From positions 248,001 to 312,000 of the forward strand of contig NZ_JACERN010000033.1 in assembly GCF_013911085.1 (NCBI RefSeq): DNA of 64,000 nt, given 5' to 3'. Source of the stretch: Aquitalea aquatica. GTDB taxonomy: Bacteria > Pseudomonadota > Gammaproteobacteria > Burkholderiales > Chromobacteriaceae. The position numbers and the translations under genes are program-made. How positions within the stretch are numbered: position 1 is the first letter of the stretch; every line of letters begins with the position of its first letter. Below the pieces are notes generated by a model, which was not told the origin of the DNA, did no database searches, and saw only the letters and a list, made by a program, of their open reading frames with translations. Positions 10,001 to 19,524 of this stretch are shown in pieces.

Positions 10001-10195
10001 AAATGCCGCTGGCGCAATGTCCAGCTCTTCATCATGGCCAGCCCCCAGTACGCGATCCAGCCTCTTCAGCAGGCGCTCACGCTGCAGCGACACCCGCGCA
10101 CGCCAGGGGTGCTCTGCCCCCAGCTTGCGCCAGGTCACCCCTGCCGCTGCCATACCCAACATCATCAGCCCAAGCACAAACCACACGATCAGCAA
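7007..10195 (-). CDS. ftsK: FtsK/SpoIIIE DNA translocase, single-membrane-helix neisserial type
   Basis: 1062 residues. It pumps chromosomal DNA at the septum and, through its gamma domain, reads KOPS-like polar sequences and activates XerCD at dif. The N-terminus has only one membrane helix (residues 2-20), unlike the four helices of E. coli FtsK. A long proline/alanine-rich linker (residues 60-580) includes an Ala-Pro repeat at about 317-337. The motor follows: Walker A GTTGSGKS near 722 and Walker [13 protein letters not shown] near 845. The C-terminal winged helix (about 998-1062) has the segment [19 protein letters not shown] typical of gamma. The architecture matches the neisserial FtsK2 form. 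It lies convergent to a miniprotein gene with a shared terminator. Confidence 0.95.
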   Translation of the reverse strand: MLIVWFVLGLMMLGMAAAGVTWRKLGAEHPWRARVSLQRERLLKRLDRVLGAGHDEELDIAPAAFRERRREPVAIRFDAAMSDDEAELPPPSRSEQEAAPIVAAPPPAAVFTPPPVSPSPRVQAKPAVPAADLPHVELERSYRKPKSKLQAGSPSQPRGENLPVIGLDELQNNLHHGSRRRQAQRQSLSGHPEPRQLPVIDPHEVRAQVNALHSKRRSHEAPVIKPAVVLQPVYPAPRKIITQPIPPRVSPPPPEPAIVRHEQQPRSNAYEGWIRPPAPRPSAAKPAPAAEQAAVLPGLSLADIPDAPLSHSVADTAAPAPAPAPAPAPAPAPAPAPVIVPEATQPAQLAQPELASPAIATSEAAASIEQPAQIAVLPQVEEGATAVNPAENDHASVFLDEQSAIELAVSGASLQEAQSLPPPTMPAALAAAMVDASPAATITPQVEQERQPWRWPEQRQQVVPPDSLAQPTELAAPAAAEAVLPWSMISERTPASVPASKPESNLVWHLLDEAELQPAAAATANSEEVAVEAVAAVPLAAASVADAALPWSLPPAAAHRSSLPVIYGEDCLPGLDLLRPAEEATTVVSEDELLERGILIEEKLAEFKVKVSVVDAYAGPVITRYEVEPAVGVRGNQVVNLMKDLSRALGLASIRVVETIPGKTCMGLELPNAKRQMIRLSEIFSADVFQQPASRLTMALGKDITGQPVAIDLAKAPHLLVAGTTGSGKSVGVNAMILSMLYKATPDEVRFIMIDPKMLELSVYNDIPHLLAPVVTDMKLAANALNWCVGEMERRYRLMSALGVRNLAGYNDKVREAEAAGRRLTNPFSLTPETPEPLNNLPFIVVVVDEFADLMMVAGKKIEELIARLAQKARAAGIHLILATQRPSVDVITGLIKANIPTRIAFQVSSKIDSRTILDQMGAESLLGQGDMLFLPPGSGYPQRVHGAFVTDDEVHAVVDFLKQWGEPDYVEGLLTGETEADEESAAATAKTQAATESDPLYDEAVEIVLKTRKPSISAVQRHLRIGYNRAARLIEQMEAAGIVSGMESNGNRTVLVPQRDF
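9185..9244. repeat. Perfect hexanucleotide tandem repeat, ten AGGTGC units, inside ftsK
   Basis: Sixty bases made of ten exact copies of AGGTGC (plus strand), encoding the Ala-Pro run in the FtsK linker on the minus strand. Because the unit is six bases, slippage would change linker length by two residues per unit without a frameshift. Confidence 0.97.
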
Positions 10196-10341
10196 CCTCT
10201 TTCCTCATTCTGCTGCAAGGGCTGACAAGCGAACCAAGGCCCGTCTCACACCGCACAGCAGGGGCAATTCAAAGCGCCGATTGTACCCGGTTTTAACCAC
10301 GCTTCGCATTGCCGCACCGCGCAAACGGCGGCATAAACAAA

Positions 10342-10364
10342 AAAACCCCGCACAAGGCGGGGTT
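10342..10364 (-). terminator. Terminator of acnB
   Basis: An 8-bp stem AACCCCGC/GCGGGGTT with a 5-base loop, followed on the minus strand by a run of seven T. It lies 22 bp beyond the acnB stop. Confidence 0.85.
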
Positions 10365-10385
10365 CATGTTCAAGCGTCAAACCGG

Positions 10386-12980
10386 TCAGTTGCTGGCAAC
10401 AGTGGCAGCGATGTCCTGGTAGTCCTTGATCTTGTCAAAGCTCAGGTAACGGTAAACCTCGGCACCGCTTTCATTGATGATGCCGATGTTGGCCTTGTAC
10501 TCTTCCACGGTCGGAATCTTGCCCAGCTTGGAGCAGATGGCGGCCAGTTCAGCGGAACCCAGGAACACATTGGTGTTCTTGCCCAGACGGTTGGGGAAGT
10601 TACGGGTGGAAGTGGACATCACGGTGGCACCTTCGCGCACTTGTGCCTGGTTACCCATGCACAGCGAGCAACCCGGCATTTCAGTGCGGGCACCGGCCAT
10701 GCCGAACACGCCATAGTGACCTTCGTCGGTCAGTTGCTGCGCATCCATCTTGGTCGGCGGCGCCAGCCACAGCTTGACCGGCAGGTCGCGTTTGCCTTCC
10801 AGCAGTTTGGAAGCCGCACGGAAGTGACCGATGTTAGTCATGCAAGAGCCAATGAACACTTCGTCGATCTTGGTGCCGGCAACTTCGGACATGAATTTCA
10901 CATCATCCGGGTCGTTCGGGCAGGCCACAATGGGCTCCTTCACGTCGGCCAGATCGATTTCGATCACGGCGGCGTAGTCGGCGTCGGCATCACCCTTCAG
11001 CAGTTCACCGCTGGCAATCCACTCTTCCATCTTCTTGATGCGACGTTCCAGCGTGCGCGGGTCGGCATAGCCGTCGGCAATCATGGTCTTCATCAGGGTG
11101 ATGTTGGAACGCATGTATTCGGCGATCGGTTCCTTGTTCAGATGCACGGTGCAACCGGCAGCAGAACGTTCGGCCGAAGCGTCGGACAGCTCGAATGCCT
11201 GCTCAACCTTCAGGTTCGGCAGACCTTCGATTTCCAGTACACGACCGGAGAAGATGTTTTTCTTGCCGGCCTTGGCCACAGTCAGCAGGCCTTGCTTGAT
11301 GGCATACAGCGGGATGGCATTCACCAGGTCACGCAGGGTGACGCCCGGTTGCAGTTCGCCCTTGAAGCGCACCAGAACGGATTCCGGCATGTCCAGCGGC
11401 ATCACGCCGGTAGCAGCAGCAAACGCCACCAGACCAGAACCGGCCGGGAAGGAAATACCAATCGGGAAGCGGGTGTGCGAGTCACCACCGGTACCCACGG
11501 TATCCGGCAGCAGCAGGCGGTTCAGCCAGCTGTGGATCACGCCATCGCCCGGGCGCAGTGCAACGCCGCCACGGGTGGAGATGAAGGCCGGCAGTTCCTT
11601 GTGCATCTTCACGTCCACCGGCTTCGGATAAGCAGCAGTGTGGCAGAAGGACTGCATCACCAGGTCGGCGGAGAAGCCCAGACAGGCCAGGTCTTTCAGC
11701 TCGTCACGGGTCATCGGACCGGTGGTGTCTTGCGAACCCACGGTGGTCATTTTCGGTTCGCAGTAGGTGCCCGGACGTACGCCCTGGCCTTCCGGCAGAC
11801 CACAGGCGCGGCCTACCATCTTCTGTGCCAGCGAGAAGCCCTTGCCGGAGTTGGCCGGATCTTTCGGCAGACGGAAAGTGGTGGACGCAGCCAGACCCAG
11901 CGCTTCGCGAGCCTTGGCAGTCAGGCCACGGCCAATGATCAGGTTGATACGACCACCTGCGCGCACTTCATCCAGCAGCACGTCGGATTTCAGCTGGAAG
12001 CTGGCAACGGTTGCACCGTTCTTTTCGATTTTGCCGTCGTACGGGTAGATGTCGATCACATCACCCATTTCCAGAGCAGACACATCGACTTCAATCGGCA
12101 GCGAACCGGAGTCTTCCTGAGTGTTAAAGAAGATCGGAGCGATCTTGCCGCCCAGGGTCACGCCGCCAAAGCGCTTGTTCGGCACAAAGGGGATGTCCTG
12201 GCCGGTAGCCCATACCACGGAGTTGGTGGCGGACTTGCGGGAAGAACCGGTACCCACCACATCGCCCACGTAGGCAACCAGATGGCCTTTTTTCTTCAGG
12301 TCTTCGATGAACTGCATCGGACCGCGCTTGCCATCTTCTTCCGGCACGAAGGCGGCACCCGGACGGGTGTTCTTCAGCATGGCCAGATAGTGCAGCGGGA
12401 TGTCCGGGCGGCTCCAGGCGTCCGGTGCCGGCGACAGATCGTCGGTATTGGTTTCGCCCGGCACCTTGAATACGGTAACGGTGATTTTCTTTTCCACTTC
12501 CGGACGGCTGGTGAACCATTCGGCATCGGCCCAGCTTTGCAGTACGCCCTTGGCATTGGCGTTGCCGCCCTCGGCCAGTACTTGCACGTCGTGGAAGAAG
12601 TCGAATACCAGCAGGGTTTTCTTCAGGCCTTCGGCGGCGATGCCACCCACTTCGGCATCAGTCAGCAGATCAATCAGCGGCTTGACGTTGTAACCACCCA
12701 GCATGGTGCCCAGCAGTTCGGTGGCCTTGGCACGGGACACCAGCGGCGAGGCTACGGTGCCTTCGGCCACGGCGGCCAGGAAGGATGCCTTGACCTTAGC
12801 GGCATCATCCACACCCGGAGGTACGCGGAAGGTGATCAGCTCGACCAGCAGATCTTCCTCGCCCTTGGGCGGGTTTTTCAGGAGTTCGACCAGTTGTTCG
12901 GTTTGCGTGGCGGACAGCGGCAGGGGCGGAATGCCCATGGCGGCGCGCTCTGCAACATGCTGACGGTAGGCTTCGAGCAT
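10386..12980 (-). CDS. acnB: Aconitate hydratase B
   Basis: 864 residues, against 865 in E. coli AcnB. It interconverts citrate and isocitrate in the TCA cycle and, as the apo-form, can bind mRNA. The start at 12980 gives [16 protein letters not shown], the family N-terminus, and has AAGGT upstream; the 23 extra residues possible from 13049 do not belong to the family. The HEAT-like helical N-domain is followed by the swivel and catalytic domains. Cluster cysteines are visible in [13 protein letters not shown] near 709 and in CSLCMGNQ near 769. It is divergent from a LysR regulator gene, with 180 bp between the two starts, and is followed by its own terminator. Confidence 0.98.
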   Translation of the reverse strand: MLEAYRQHVAERAAMGIPPLPLSATQTEQLVELLKNPPKGEEDLLVELITFRVPPGVDDAAKVKASFLAAVAEGTVASPLVSRAKATELLGTMLGGYNVKPLIDLLTDAEVGGIAAEGLKKTLLVFDFFHDVQVLAEGGNANAKGVLQSWADAEWFTSRPEVEKKITVTVFKVPGETNTDDLSPAPDAWSRPDIPLHYLAMLKNTRPGAAFVPEEDGKRGPMQFIEDLKKKGHLVAYVGDVVGTGSSRKSATNSVVWATGQDIPFVPNKRFGGVTLGGKIAPIFFNTQEDSGSLPIEVDVSALEMGDVIDIYPYDGKIEKNGATVASFQLKSDVLLDEVRAGGRINLIIGRGLTAKAREALGLAASTTFRLPKDPANSGKGFSLAQKMVGRACGLPEGQGVRPGTYCEPKMTTVGSQDTTGPMTRDELKDLACLGFSADLVMQSFCHTAAYPKPVDVKMHKELPAFISTRGGVALRPGDGVIHSWLNRLLLPDTVGTGGDSHTRFPIGISFPAGSGLVAFAAATGVMPLDMPESVLVRFKGELQPGVTLRDLVNAIPLYAIKQGLLTVAKAGKKNIFSGRVLEIEGLPNLKVEQAFELSDASAERSAAGCTVHLNKEPIAEYMRSNITLMKTMIADGYADPRTLERRIKKMEEWIASGELLKGDADADYAAVIEIDLADVKEPIVACPNDPDDVKFMSEVAGTKIDEVFIGSCMTNIGHFRAASKLLEGKRDLPVKLWLAPPTKMDAQQLTDEGHYGVFGMAGARTEMPGCSLCMGNQAQVREGATVMSTSTRNFPNRLGKNTNVFLGSAELAAICSKLGKIPTVEEYKANIGIINESGAEVYRYLSFDKIKDYQDIAATVASN

Positions 12981-13141
12981 AGCTTGGGACCTTTTTGCTT
13001 GGGTTGTTTGCAATGAGTCAGCCGCCAGCGTGGGATCAACTGGCGGCAACCGTCCGGGGCAATACGGTTCTACCCCGTTTTGATTGCTGGAAGATTACGC
13101 CGTCTGACCGCCAGTGACAAACGAGTAATCGAAACATCGCC

Positions 13142-13158
13142 TGTGAGTTATACTCACA
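13142..13158. promoter_or_regulatory. Palindrome in the acnB / LysR-regulator intergenic region
   Basis: TGTGAG-N5-CTCACA, a 6-5-6 inverted repeat ending 3 bp before the LysR-type start. It fits the dyad of a LysR-family site and could be an autoregulatory operator, and because the region is only 180 bp it could also affect acnB. The match is to a general shape, not to a defined consensus. Confidence 0.5.
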
Positions 13159-13160
13159 CC

Positions 13161-14105
13161 ATGAGCACTTACCCCCCACTCAACGCGCTGCGGATATTCG
13201 AGGCTGCAGCAAGGCTGGAAAGCTTTTCCTCGGCAGCCGACGAGCTGTTCGTTACCCATGGTGCTGTGAGCAAGCAGATCAAGCAGCTAGAGGAATGGCT
13301 GGGCGTGCGCCTGTTCGAGCGCGCCGGCGGACGGGTGAAGCTTACCGATACCGGCTGGCGCTACCTGATCCAGGTGCAGGACGGACTGGACCTGATTGCC
13401 AACGCCACCTCGCAATTGCTGCAGCCGGACAGCCAGCGGCGGCTTACCGTCAATACCACCCCTACGTTGGCCATGCACTGGCTGATGCCACGCCTGCACG
13501 TATTCCGCGAAAGCTACCCCGACGTGGAACTGCACCTGGTGACATCCGACCGTGACATCAGCCGGCTGGACAGCCCGTTTGACATCGCTATCCGCCGCGG
13601 CCCCGGCGACTGGCCCGGCCATATCGCCAAGCCATTTCTGGAAGAATGCGAGCTGCCGCTGTGCTCACCCAAGCTGCTGGAACGCAATCCGGTCGACTGC
13701 CCGGCCGATCTGGCCAGCCACACGCTGCTGTATGCCGACACCCGCCCCACCGCCTGGCAGCGCTGGCTGACCCTGGCTGGCGTTCCGGAATTGAAACCGG
13801 CCAGCAGCCTGCACTTCGACCGTTTCTCGCTGGCACTGCAAGCCGCGCTGGACGGGCTAGGCGTGGTACTGGGCCCACTGCCGATGGCGCAGTCGCTGGT
13901 GGATTCCGGCCAACTGGTCGCCCCGCTCTCCAGCCCGGTGGTACCGGTGCGTGACTATTGCTGGATCGTGCCGCGCACCGCATCGGGCGACTCTACCGTC
14001 GCGTCCTTTTGTCGCTGGCTGGAACAAGAAGCCGGGCAGATGCGCCCCTTTCCGGCAGCCGGGCTCAACGACAACATGATTGCCCACGCTTTTCCGGAAG
14101 ACTGA
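13161..14105 (+). CDS. LysR-family transcriptional regulator, GcvA type
   Basis: 314 residues from ATG at 13161. The N-terminal winged helix starts PPLNALRIFEAAARLESFSSAADEL and continues with VTHGAVSKQIKQLEEWLGVRLF, close to the GcvA subgroup of LysR regulators. The effector domain (about residues 95-300) has the GcvA-like segments SDRDISRLDSPFDIAIRRGPGDWPG and LGVVLGPLPMAQ. It is divergent from acnB and has a palindrome directly before its start, suggesting autoregulation. Its ligand and targets are unknown. A longer reading from 13080 is possible but the extra residues are not family-like. Confidence 0.9.
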   Translation: MSTYPPLNALRIFEAAARLESFSSAADELFVTHGAVSKQIKQLEEWLGVRLFERAGGRVKLTDTGWRYLIQVQDGLDLIANATSQLLQPDSQRRLTVNTTPTLAMHWLMPRLHVFRESYPDVELHLVTSDRDISRLDSPFDIAIRRGPGDWPGHIAKPFLEECELPLCSPKLLERNPVDCPADLASHTLLYADTRPTAWQRWLTLAGVPELKPASSLHFDRFSLALQAALDGLGVVLGPLPMAQSLVDSGQLVAPLSSPVVPVRDYCWIVPRTASGDSTVASFCRWLEQEAGQMRPFPAAGLNDNMIAHAFPED

Positions 14106-14122
14106 CGCTGCAGCAGTTGTAC

Positions 14123-14890
14123 TCAGGGCTGCTGCGGCGTCAGGCCCAGTTGACGCATTTCCAGCGGCGCATTGTCGCGCGGCAGCCATTTATTGTAGAT
14201 GCGGCGAAAACTCCCGTCTTTCTTCATGGCTGCCATCCCCTCGTACCAGCGCCGGATGGTACGGGACGAGGTGCCACGCGAGAAGGCCAGATAAAGCTCG
14301 AGCGACTCCAGCACCCTCACCACCTCCACCGCATCGGCCGGCTGGTGAATACTCTTCAATACCGAAGCCACTACAAAACTCCCCTCCACCCACAAGTCAT
14401 AACGCCCACCCAGCAGTTTTTGCGCCGACACCTGCGGCGTGGGGGCCAGATCAACCTCGACAAAACCGGCAGACGCCGCTGCATCGGCGAAAATACTGCC
14501 CCGATACGCCCCCACTGGCCGGCTGTATAGCCCTGCGCCCAAGGCCAGCAGGTTGCTGGCCTCCCCTTTGCGTGACAATAGCACCGTCTGCGACACCGCC
14601 ACCGGCCCCAACAAGGTCATGATTTTTTCGCGCGCATCGCTGCGACCCACAGTAAACAGCAGTACATTGGGTGTGCTTTCCAATTCGCGGTAACCCCGCG
14701 CCCACGGCACAACCTCGATAGCGGTATTGTCATGAATGCGAGCTTGAATCTCTCGCACCACTTCCACGGCCATGCCATCCGCCACACCATTGCGCTGAAA
14801 GGTGATGGGTGGCCATTCCTCAGTGAAGATAGACAGGGCCGAGGCCGGCAAGACCACAGACAACAGAATCAGCAACAGGAGAATCCGCAT
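14123..14890 (-). CDS. Periplasmic solute-binding protein family 3 (SBP_bac_3)
   Basis: About 255 residues from ATG at 14890 (an in-frame ATG at 14899 is equally possible). A classical signal peptide MRILLLLILLSVVLPASA precedes the mature start. The mature protein opens with FTEEWPPITFQRNGVADGMAVEVVREI, the standard opening of family 3 binding proteins, and keeps the late GTSSRTIRRWYEGMAAMKKDG region. Such proteins bind amino acids for ABC uptake or, when alone as here, act as orphan receptors. No permease or ATPase gene is adjacent. It converges with the LysR gene, 17 bp apart. Confidence 0.82.
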   Translation of the reverse strand: MRILLLLILLSVVLPASALSIFTEEWPPITFQRNGVADGMAVEVVREIQARIHDNTAIEVVPWARGYRELESTPNVLLFTVGRSDAREKIMTLLGPVAVSQTVLLSRKGEASNLLALGAGLYSRPVGAYRGSIFADAAASAGFVEVDLAPTPQVSAQKLLGGRYDLWVEGSFVVASVLKSIHQPADAVEVVRVLESLELYLAFSRGTSSRTIRRWYEGMAAMKKDGSFRRIYNKWLPRDNAPLEMRQLGLTPQQP

Positions 14891-15035
14891 GGCAGCCATC
14901 TCGCTCGGGTGACTGTTTATTCATAGCTGTTAGCGCATGACGATGCAGGCATATTCGTTATAATGTGCGCCTGAGATTGACCCGCTGCGCCTGAACCCAG
15001 CCAGTACCGCACACCCACCGAACGCAAGGAACGAC

Positions 15036-16040
15036 ATGAGCCGCATCACCCTTTCCCGCTTTCTGATCGAACAACAGCGCAAGGCCGGCACCCTGCCGCC
15101 CGAACTGCGTTTGCTGATCGAAACCGTTGGCCGCGCCTGCAAGGCCATCAGCTTCTCTGTCAACAAAGGCGCGCTGGCCGGCATTCTGGGTGAGGCCGGC
15201 ACGGGCAACATCCAGGGCGAAGCGCAAAAGAAACTGGACGTGATCGCTAACGACTTCCTGCTGGATGCCAACGAATGGGGTGGCAGCCTGGCCGCCATGG
15301 CCTCGGAAGAAATGGAACTGCCCTACCACATCCCGGGCGAATACCCGAAGGGCGAATACCTGCTGATGTTCGACCCGCTGGATGGCTCGTCCAATATCGA
15401 CGTCAACATTTCCGTCGGCACCATTTTCTCCATCCTGCGTTGCCCGGCAGGCATCGACCACCCCACCCCGGAAGCCTTCCTGCAGCCGGGCACCGAACAG
15501 GTCGCCGCCGGCTACACCGTATACGGCCCGCAAACCATGCTGGTGCTGACTTTTGGCAGCGGCGTGCACGGCTTTACGCTGGACCGCGAACACGGCTCCT
15601 TCGTGCTGACCCATTCCGACATGGTCGTACCGGAAAGCACTCAGGAATTCGCCATCAACATGTCCAATATGCGCCACTGGGAAGCCCCGGTTAAGCGCTA
15701 TGTGGATGAAATGCTGGCAGGCAAGACCGGCCCGCTGGGCAAGGACTACAATATGCGCTGGGTGGCTTCGATGGTGGCCGAAGTGCACCGTATCATCACC
15801 CGTGGCGGCATCTTCATGTACCCGAAGGATGCCCGCGATCCGGACAAGGCCGGCAAACTGCGCATCATGTACGAAGGTAATCCGATGGCCTTCATCATCG
15901 AGCAGGCCGGTGGCGCCGCCACCAACGGCTATCAGCGCATCATGGAAATCCAGCCCAAGGGGCTGCACGAGCGTGTAGCGGTCTTTCTCGGCTCCAAAGA
16001 AGAAGTCGAACGCATCACCGCTTACCATCAGCAGTCGTAA
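15036..16040 (+). CDS. fbp: Fructose-1,6-bisphosphatase, class I
   Basis: 334 residues, the usual length. It hydrolyses fructose 1,6-bisphosphate to fructose 6-phosphate in gluconeogenesis. The metal-binding core [12 protein letters not shown] lies near residue 112, with the upstream acidic pair SEEME near 89 and the substrate-binding segment [12 protein letters not shown] near 244 and the late GGAATNG near 290. AAGGA sits 7 bp before the ATG. Monocistronic, ending at a strong terminator 8 bp downstream. Confidence 0.98.
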   Translation: MSRITLSRFLIEQQRKAGTLPPELRLLIETVGRACKAISFSVNKGALAGILGEAGTGNIQGEAQKKLDVIANDFLLDANEWGGSLAAMASEEMELPYHIPGEYPKGEYLLMFDPLDGSSNIDVNISVGTIFSILRCPAGIDHPTPEAFLQPGTEQVAAGYTVYGPQTMLVLTFGSGVHGFTLDREHGSFVLTHSDMVVPESTQEFAINMSNMRHWEAPVKRYVDEMLAGKTGPLGKDYNMRWVASMVAEVHRIITRGGIFMYPKDARDPDKAGKLRIMYEGNPMAFIIEQAGGAATNGYQRIMEIQPKGLHERVAVFLGSKEEVERITAYHQQS

Positions 16041-16047
16041 ACCGGTC

Positions 16048-16074
16048 AACCCTGCCGCCCTGGCAGGGTTTTTT
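16048..16074 (+). terminator. Terminator of fbp
   Basis: A 9-bp stem AACCCTGCC/GGCAGGGTT with a 5-base loop and a six-T tail. Confidence 0.9.
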
Positions 16075-16145
16075 CATTGCCAGCCATGACAGCGCCGCCA
16101 AAGCGCCTATATTGGAATATAGCTACACAGAAAACGGGAACGCGC

Positions 16146-16943
16146 ATGCTGTCCATTCAACACTTGATCGTCGCCCTGGCAGAAAGCTCGTCGGTGCAGG
16201 CACAAATCATCCGCAATGCCCTGTCCGAACTCGGCATTACGCGCATGGAAGTATTTGAAACCGGGGAAGCCCTGCTGGAATACATCGGCAAATACAAGCC
16301 GGACGTGGTCATGAGCGCCTTCCACCTGCCGGACATGACGGCTGGGGAAATGATTTTCCAGATGCGCGGACACCCGGAGCTGCGCGACCTGCCGTTTATC
16401 CTGGTTTCCAGCGAAACCAATCCCGACCTGATCGACCCGATGCGCCAGGCCGGCCTGATGGGCATACTGCCCAAGCCCTTCGATCTGCCACAACTGCGCA
16501 AGGTCATCAACGACACCTTGGACTTTCTGGCGGCCAACCAGAATGACACCGACAGTGACCTCGACTACGCCGATCTCAACATCCTGGTGGTGGACGACAG
16601 CGTGATGGCGCGCCGCCACATTCGCACCGTACTGGAACGGCTGGGTTTCGAAAAAATCACCGAATCCTGGAGCGGCAAGGACGCACTGCCGCTGATAGAT
16701 AGCACCCTGTTCGACCTGGTACTGACCGACTATAACATGCCGATGATGGACGGCTGTGAGCTGGCCAGCTATATCCGCACCCGCAGCATGCAGAGCTCGG
16801 TGCCCATCATCATGATTTCCAGCGAAGAGAACATGGAAAGACTGGCCGCGGCAGAAGCCGCCGGCGTATCCGCCATCATGGGCAAACCATTTGAAACCTC
16901 GGCTGTGCGCCAGGTACTGCGCACGCAACTGGCACAACGCTGA
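16146..16943 (+). CDS. Two-receiver response regulator with a degenerate first receiver
   Basis: 265 residues from ATG at 16146, which has GGGAA upstream. Two receiver domains in tandem and no output domain. The second (about 142-262) is complete: VVDDS acidic pair, phosphoacceptor aspartate in DLVLTDYNMPMMDG near 197, and the lysine in GKPF near 250. The first (about 6-125) keeps the fold and the PKPF lysine, but its acidic pair reads ALAES and the phosphoacceptor site reads VVMSAFHLPDM, serine in place of aspartate. It should not be phosphorylated there and is probably a pseudo-receiver used for binding. The next genes on the other strand include an EAL protein, so a chemotaxis or c-di-GMP role is possible. 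Confidence 0.88.
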   Translation: MLSIQHLIVALAESSSVQAQIIRNALSELGITRMEVFETGEALLEYIGKYKPDVVMSAFHLPDMTAGEMIFQMRGHPELRDLPFILVSSETNPDLIDPMRQAGLMGILPKPFDLPQLRKVINDTLDFLAANQNDTDSDLDYADLNILVVDDSVMARRHIRTVLERLGFEKITESWSGKDALPLIDSTLFDLVLTDYNMPMMDGCELASYIRTRSMQSSVPIIMISSEENMERLAAAEAAGVSAIMGKPFETSAVRQVLRTQLAQR

Positions 16944-17783
16944 TCAGCGCGGCATCACCCACACCAGGCGCGCGCCGCCTTGCGCATCGTTGACCGCCTG
17001 CCGCCGCCAATAGCCCGCCGTGGCGTACTGGCCAGGCAGAGTGGCAACGCCATCCAGCCGGCAATAACTCACCTCCTGATAACCCGCCTGCAAAAGCTGG
17101 CTGCGCCCCTTCTGCCGGCTCTTGGCACAGGATGGATGCATGGCCAGCGCCACGCTGGCTGGCGGAGCCGAGCCTTCCCAGCCGCGCACCAGCGCCAGTC
17201 GCGGCTGCGTCATCAAAGCCAGTCCGTTCAATACCGCTGTCAGCAAGCCACGCCACGGGGCGGCTACCGTTGCCACGAACTCCGTCAGTTCCCCCGGATA
17301 GCTGACCAGCAAAGCCAGGCTATCCTCGACATCAGCCAGCCAGTCGGCACCTGCCAGCGAGAAATCTGCCCGCAATAGCAGCAAGGCCACTTCCTGGCGA
17401 TCCGGCACTTGCATGACGAAAGCACCACCCTCGGCACCATCGACATGCAGATAAAACGCTGCCGCCGGCAACTGCAGTCGGTCGGGCAGATTACCGGGCA
17501 CGCGGGTATGCCTCAATGCCTGCATCAAACCATCTTCCAGATGTGCCATCACCTTGCCATGACGACAGAACTGCCCGTAGGCATCGGCCAGCCGCTGCTC
17601 GCTGGCGGTGCGCTCCGCGACCGCCGGATAAACCTGAGCGGCACGCGTCAACTCACGCTGCACCAGCTCCAGCACTTGCTGTTGCGCAGCCGCCTGCAGT
17701 ACCGCCCGACCATGTAGCTGCCCGACCCGCTTGGCCCACGGCCGTGTGGCAGCATAGCGCTGCACTGCGTAGATCATCTCCAT
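16944..17783 (-). CDS. Conserved-looking protein of unknown function, 279 residues
   Basis: ATG at 17783 gives 279 residues beginning MEMIYAVQRYAAT. A longer frame to 17966 would cross the terminator at 17892-17912, so the short start is preferred. No signal peptide or membrane helix is evident. The N-terminal part (about 20-100) is helical and rich in glutamine and alanine; the central part (105-200) looks like an alpha/beta or PAS-like sensory fold; the C-terminus contains two lone cysteines. I recognise no family. The stop abuts the two-receiver regulator stop (adjacent bases, convergent), and the EAL gene lies upstream, so a signalling role is plausible but unproven. Confidence 0.6.
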   Translation of the reverse strand: MEMIYAVQRYAATRPWAKRVGQLHGRAVLQAAAQQQVLELVQRELTRAAQVYPAVAERTASEQRLADAYGQFCRHGKVMAHLEDGLMQALRHTRVPGNLPDRLQLPAAAFYLHVDGAEGGAFVMQVPDRQEVALLLLRADFSLAGADWLADVEDSLALLVSYPGELTEFVATVAAPWRGLLTAVLNGLALMTQPRLALVRGWEGSAPPASVALAMHPSCAKSRQKGRSQLLQAGYQEVSYCRLDGVATLPGQYATAGYWRRQAVNDAQGGARLVWVMPR

Positions 17784-17891
17784 CAAGCACCCCGGACAAG
17801 AAAAAAGGGCCGCATTGTAAGCGCAAGTACAACGCAGCCGCCAGTCCGGCACATACCAATCAGCGCTTGCTGCTCTGCCAGAAAGCAAAAA

Positions 17892-17912
17892 GGCCAGACA
17901 GTTTGTCTGGCC
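17892..17912 (-). terminator. Terminator of the EAL gene
   Basis: An 8-bp stem GGCCAGAC/GTCTGGCC, loop of five, followed on the minus strand by five T. It lies 22 bp after the EAL stop and before the next minus-strand gene. Confidence 0.85.
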
Positions 17913-17934
17913 CTTCGCATCCATCCGGCTAGCG

Positions 17935-19524
17935 TTAGCGATCTGTCGCCTCGGCTCGGCCCACACCAGCGGCCGCTGGCACTCTGTCCTGAGTGATGCC
18001 GGAGTACAGCCACTGCCGGAAGTGATTCAGCGTCATCGGCTTGCCGAAATAAAAGCCCTGCAGGAATTCGAAGCCTTTAACTGACAGGTAGTTTTGCTGC
18101 CCCTGGGTTTCCACCCCTTTGACAATCACCTGCACCCCCAGTTGATGTGAGGTCTGTAGCAGGCCATCCAGGATATTGGTCTTGAAACTATCCTTGCCCA
18201 GAGCGGATACATAGCCCTTTTCCACCTTCAGGTAGTCAAAACCCCAACGCCGCAGATAATTGCGGTCGGCGTGGCCGATACCGAAATCATCCAGCGCCAG
18301 CTTCACGCCCATCTGGCGCAAATCCTGCACCACCCGGTGGGTGACCTGATGCTCGGGCAGCGGAAAACGCTCGGAAACCTCCAGTACCAGCACGGCTTTT
18401 TTCTCACGCAACACCGCCAGCAGAATCTTGCAGTCCTCCACCAAGTCCGGCATCCCCAGATGTTCGGCGGCGATATTGATGCCGACAAAGAAACCGGGCG
18501 GCAGGGCAACCTGCTTCAGCTCCTTGGTCACACGCCGGATCAGGTAGCGGGTGAGCGGTACGATCAGCCCGGCATCTTCGGCTGCTGGAATAAACAGATC
18601 AGAGCGGATGGCCCCCTGCACCGGATGGCGCCAGCGTGCCAACACCTCCACGCCGACACACTCCCCCTGCTCTGCCGTGACGATGGGCTGGTAGTGGGTA
18701 AAAAATTCCCGATTGCGGATACCCTGGGCGATTTCCCAGCCGGTGGAGTTACGTGCCACCTCGCGCCGCAGCAAGGACCAGGCCAGCACGAGGCCCGCCA
18801 ATACCGCCAGCAACAAGGTATCCGGCCGGCGCAGCAACGAACCTTCCAGCACAGACAGCCAGGACTCCTGCATCACGACGCGGAACTGGCCGCTGGGCGC
18901 AGACAAGCTGTAGCTCAGCCCCTGGCCGACACTATCATCCAGCGGCAGCACCTTGCCATCAGCCGCCAGATATTGCTCTCCCAGCACCATATAGGCCTGC
19001 ATGTCGCCGGAAGCGGCCTGTTGCAGCAGCGCGACAAAGGCATCACCGCCCAGCTCGATCATGCTGACACCATAGCCATGGCGTTGCAGCCGCAAGGAGG
19101 CTTTGCCATCGCGGCTGCCATTCAGCAACAATACCCGGCCATCGTTCGGCAGCGCAGGCACATCCTGCCGTGACAAATCAGAAGTACACGCCGTGCCATC
19201 GGCGCCCACCCGCAGGGCATAGCGGGCATGCGGGGTGGACTGCACTACCGAGGCCAGCATTTGGCGCGGCAAATCACATGCAGCACTGACCGGCACCGCA
19301 TCGATGCGCCCCAGCGCGCCATTGGCCAAGCTGATCTGCTGCTCCAGTTGCTGTGTCAGCAGGGCTACACGCTCATGCAGTACGGTGCGGTCTTGCTGCC
19401 AGGTCGCCAGCAACGACAACAGCCAGCCAGTCAGCAGGCATGACGCAAGCGCGGCGGAATAAACAACCGCCGGTTTGGGTGACAATGCATAACGCGACCA
19501 TAGCGTCCTGACTTTTTTAAGCAT
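17935..19524 (-). CDS. Membrane EAL-domain c-di-GMP phosphodiesterase with a CSS-like periplasmic sensor
   Basis: 529 residues. A first membrane helix at about 18-40 and a second at about 230-248 bracket a periplasmic region containing two cysteines (AACDLPRQ and TACTSDLS), the layout of CSS-motif phosphodiesterases, which sense redox through a disulphide. The EAL domain (about 265-510) keeps catalytic residues: E in GVEVLARW (signature reads EVL), N in GINIAAEHL, E in LEVSER, the aspartate pair in LALDDFG, K in YLKVEKG, E in KGVETQ and Q in FLQGFYF. Hydrolysis of c-di-GMP to pGpG is expected. Alone on its transcript with its own terminator. Confidence 0.9.
   Translation of the reverse strand: MLKKVRTLWSRYALSPKPAVVYSAALASCLLTGWLLSLLATWQQDRTVLHERVALLTQQLEQQISLANGALGRIDAVPVSAACDLPRQMLASVVQSTPHARYALRVGADGTACTSDLSRQDVPALPNDGRVLLLNGSRDGKASLRLQRHGYGVSMIELGGDAFVALLQQAASGDMQAYMVLGEQYLAADGKVLPLDDSVGQGLSYSLSAPSGQFRVVMQESWLSVLEGSLLRRPDTLLLAVLAGLVLAWSLLRREVARNSTGWEIAQGIRNREFFTHYQPIVTAEQGECVGVEVLARWRHPVQGAIRSDLFIPAAEDAGLIVPLTRYLIRRVTKELKQVALPPGFFVGINIAAEHLGMPDLVEDCKILLAVLREKKAVLVLEVSERFPLPEHQVTHRVVQDLRQMGVKLALDDFGIGHADRNYLRRWGFDYLKVEKGYVSALGKDSFKTNILDGLLQTSHQLGVQVIVKGVETQGQQNYLSVKGFEFLQGFYFGKPMTLNHFRQWLYSGITQDRVPAAAGVGRAEATDR

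Noticed and set aside
9822-13016. Very long plus-strand open frame (over 1000 codons) opposite ftsK and acnB
   Set aside because: It is the antisense of two well-supported genes; its composition follows their codon pattern and it has no start signal or family.
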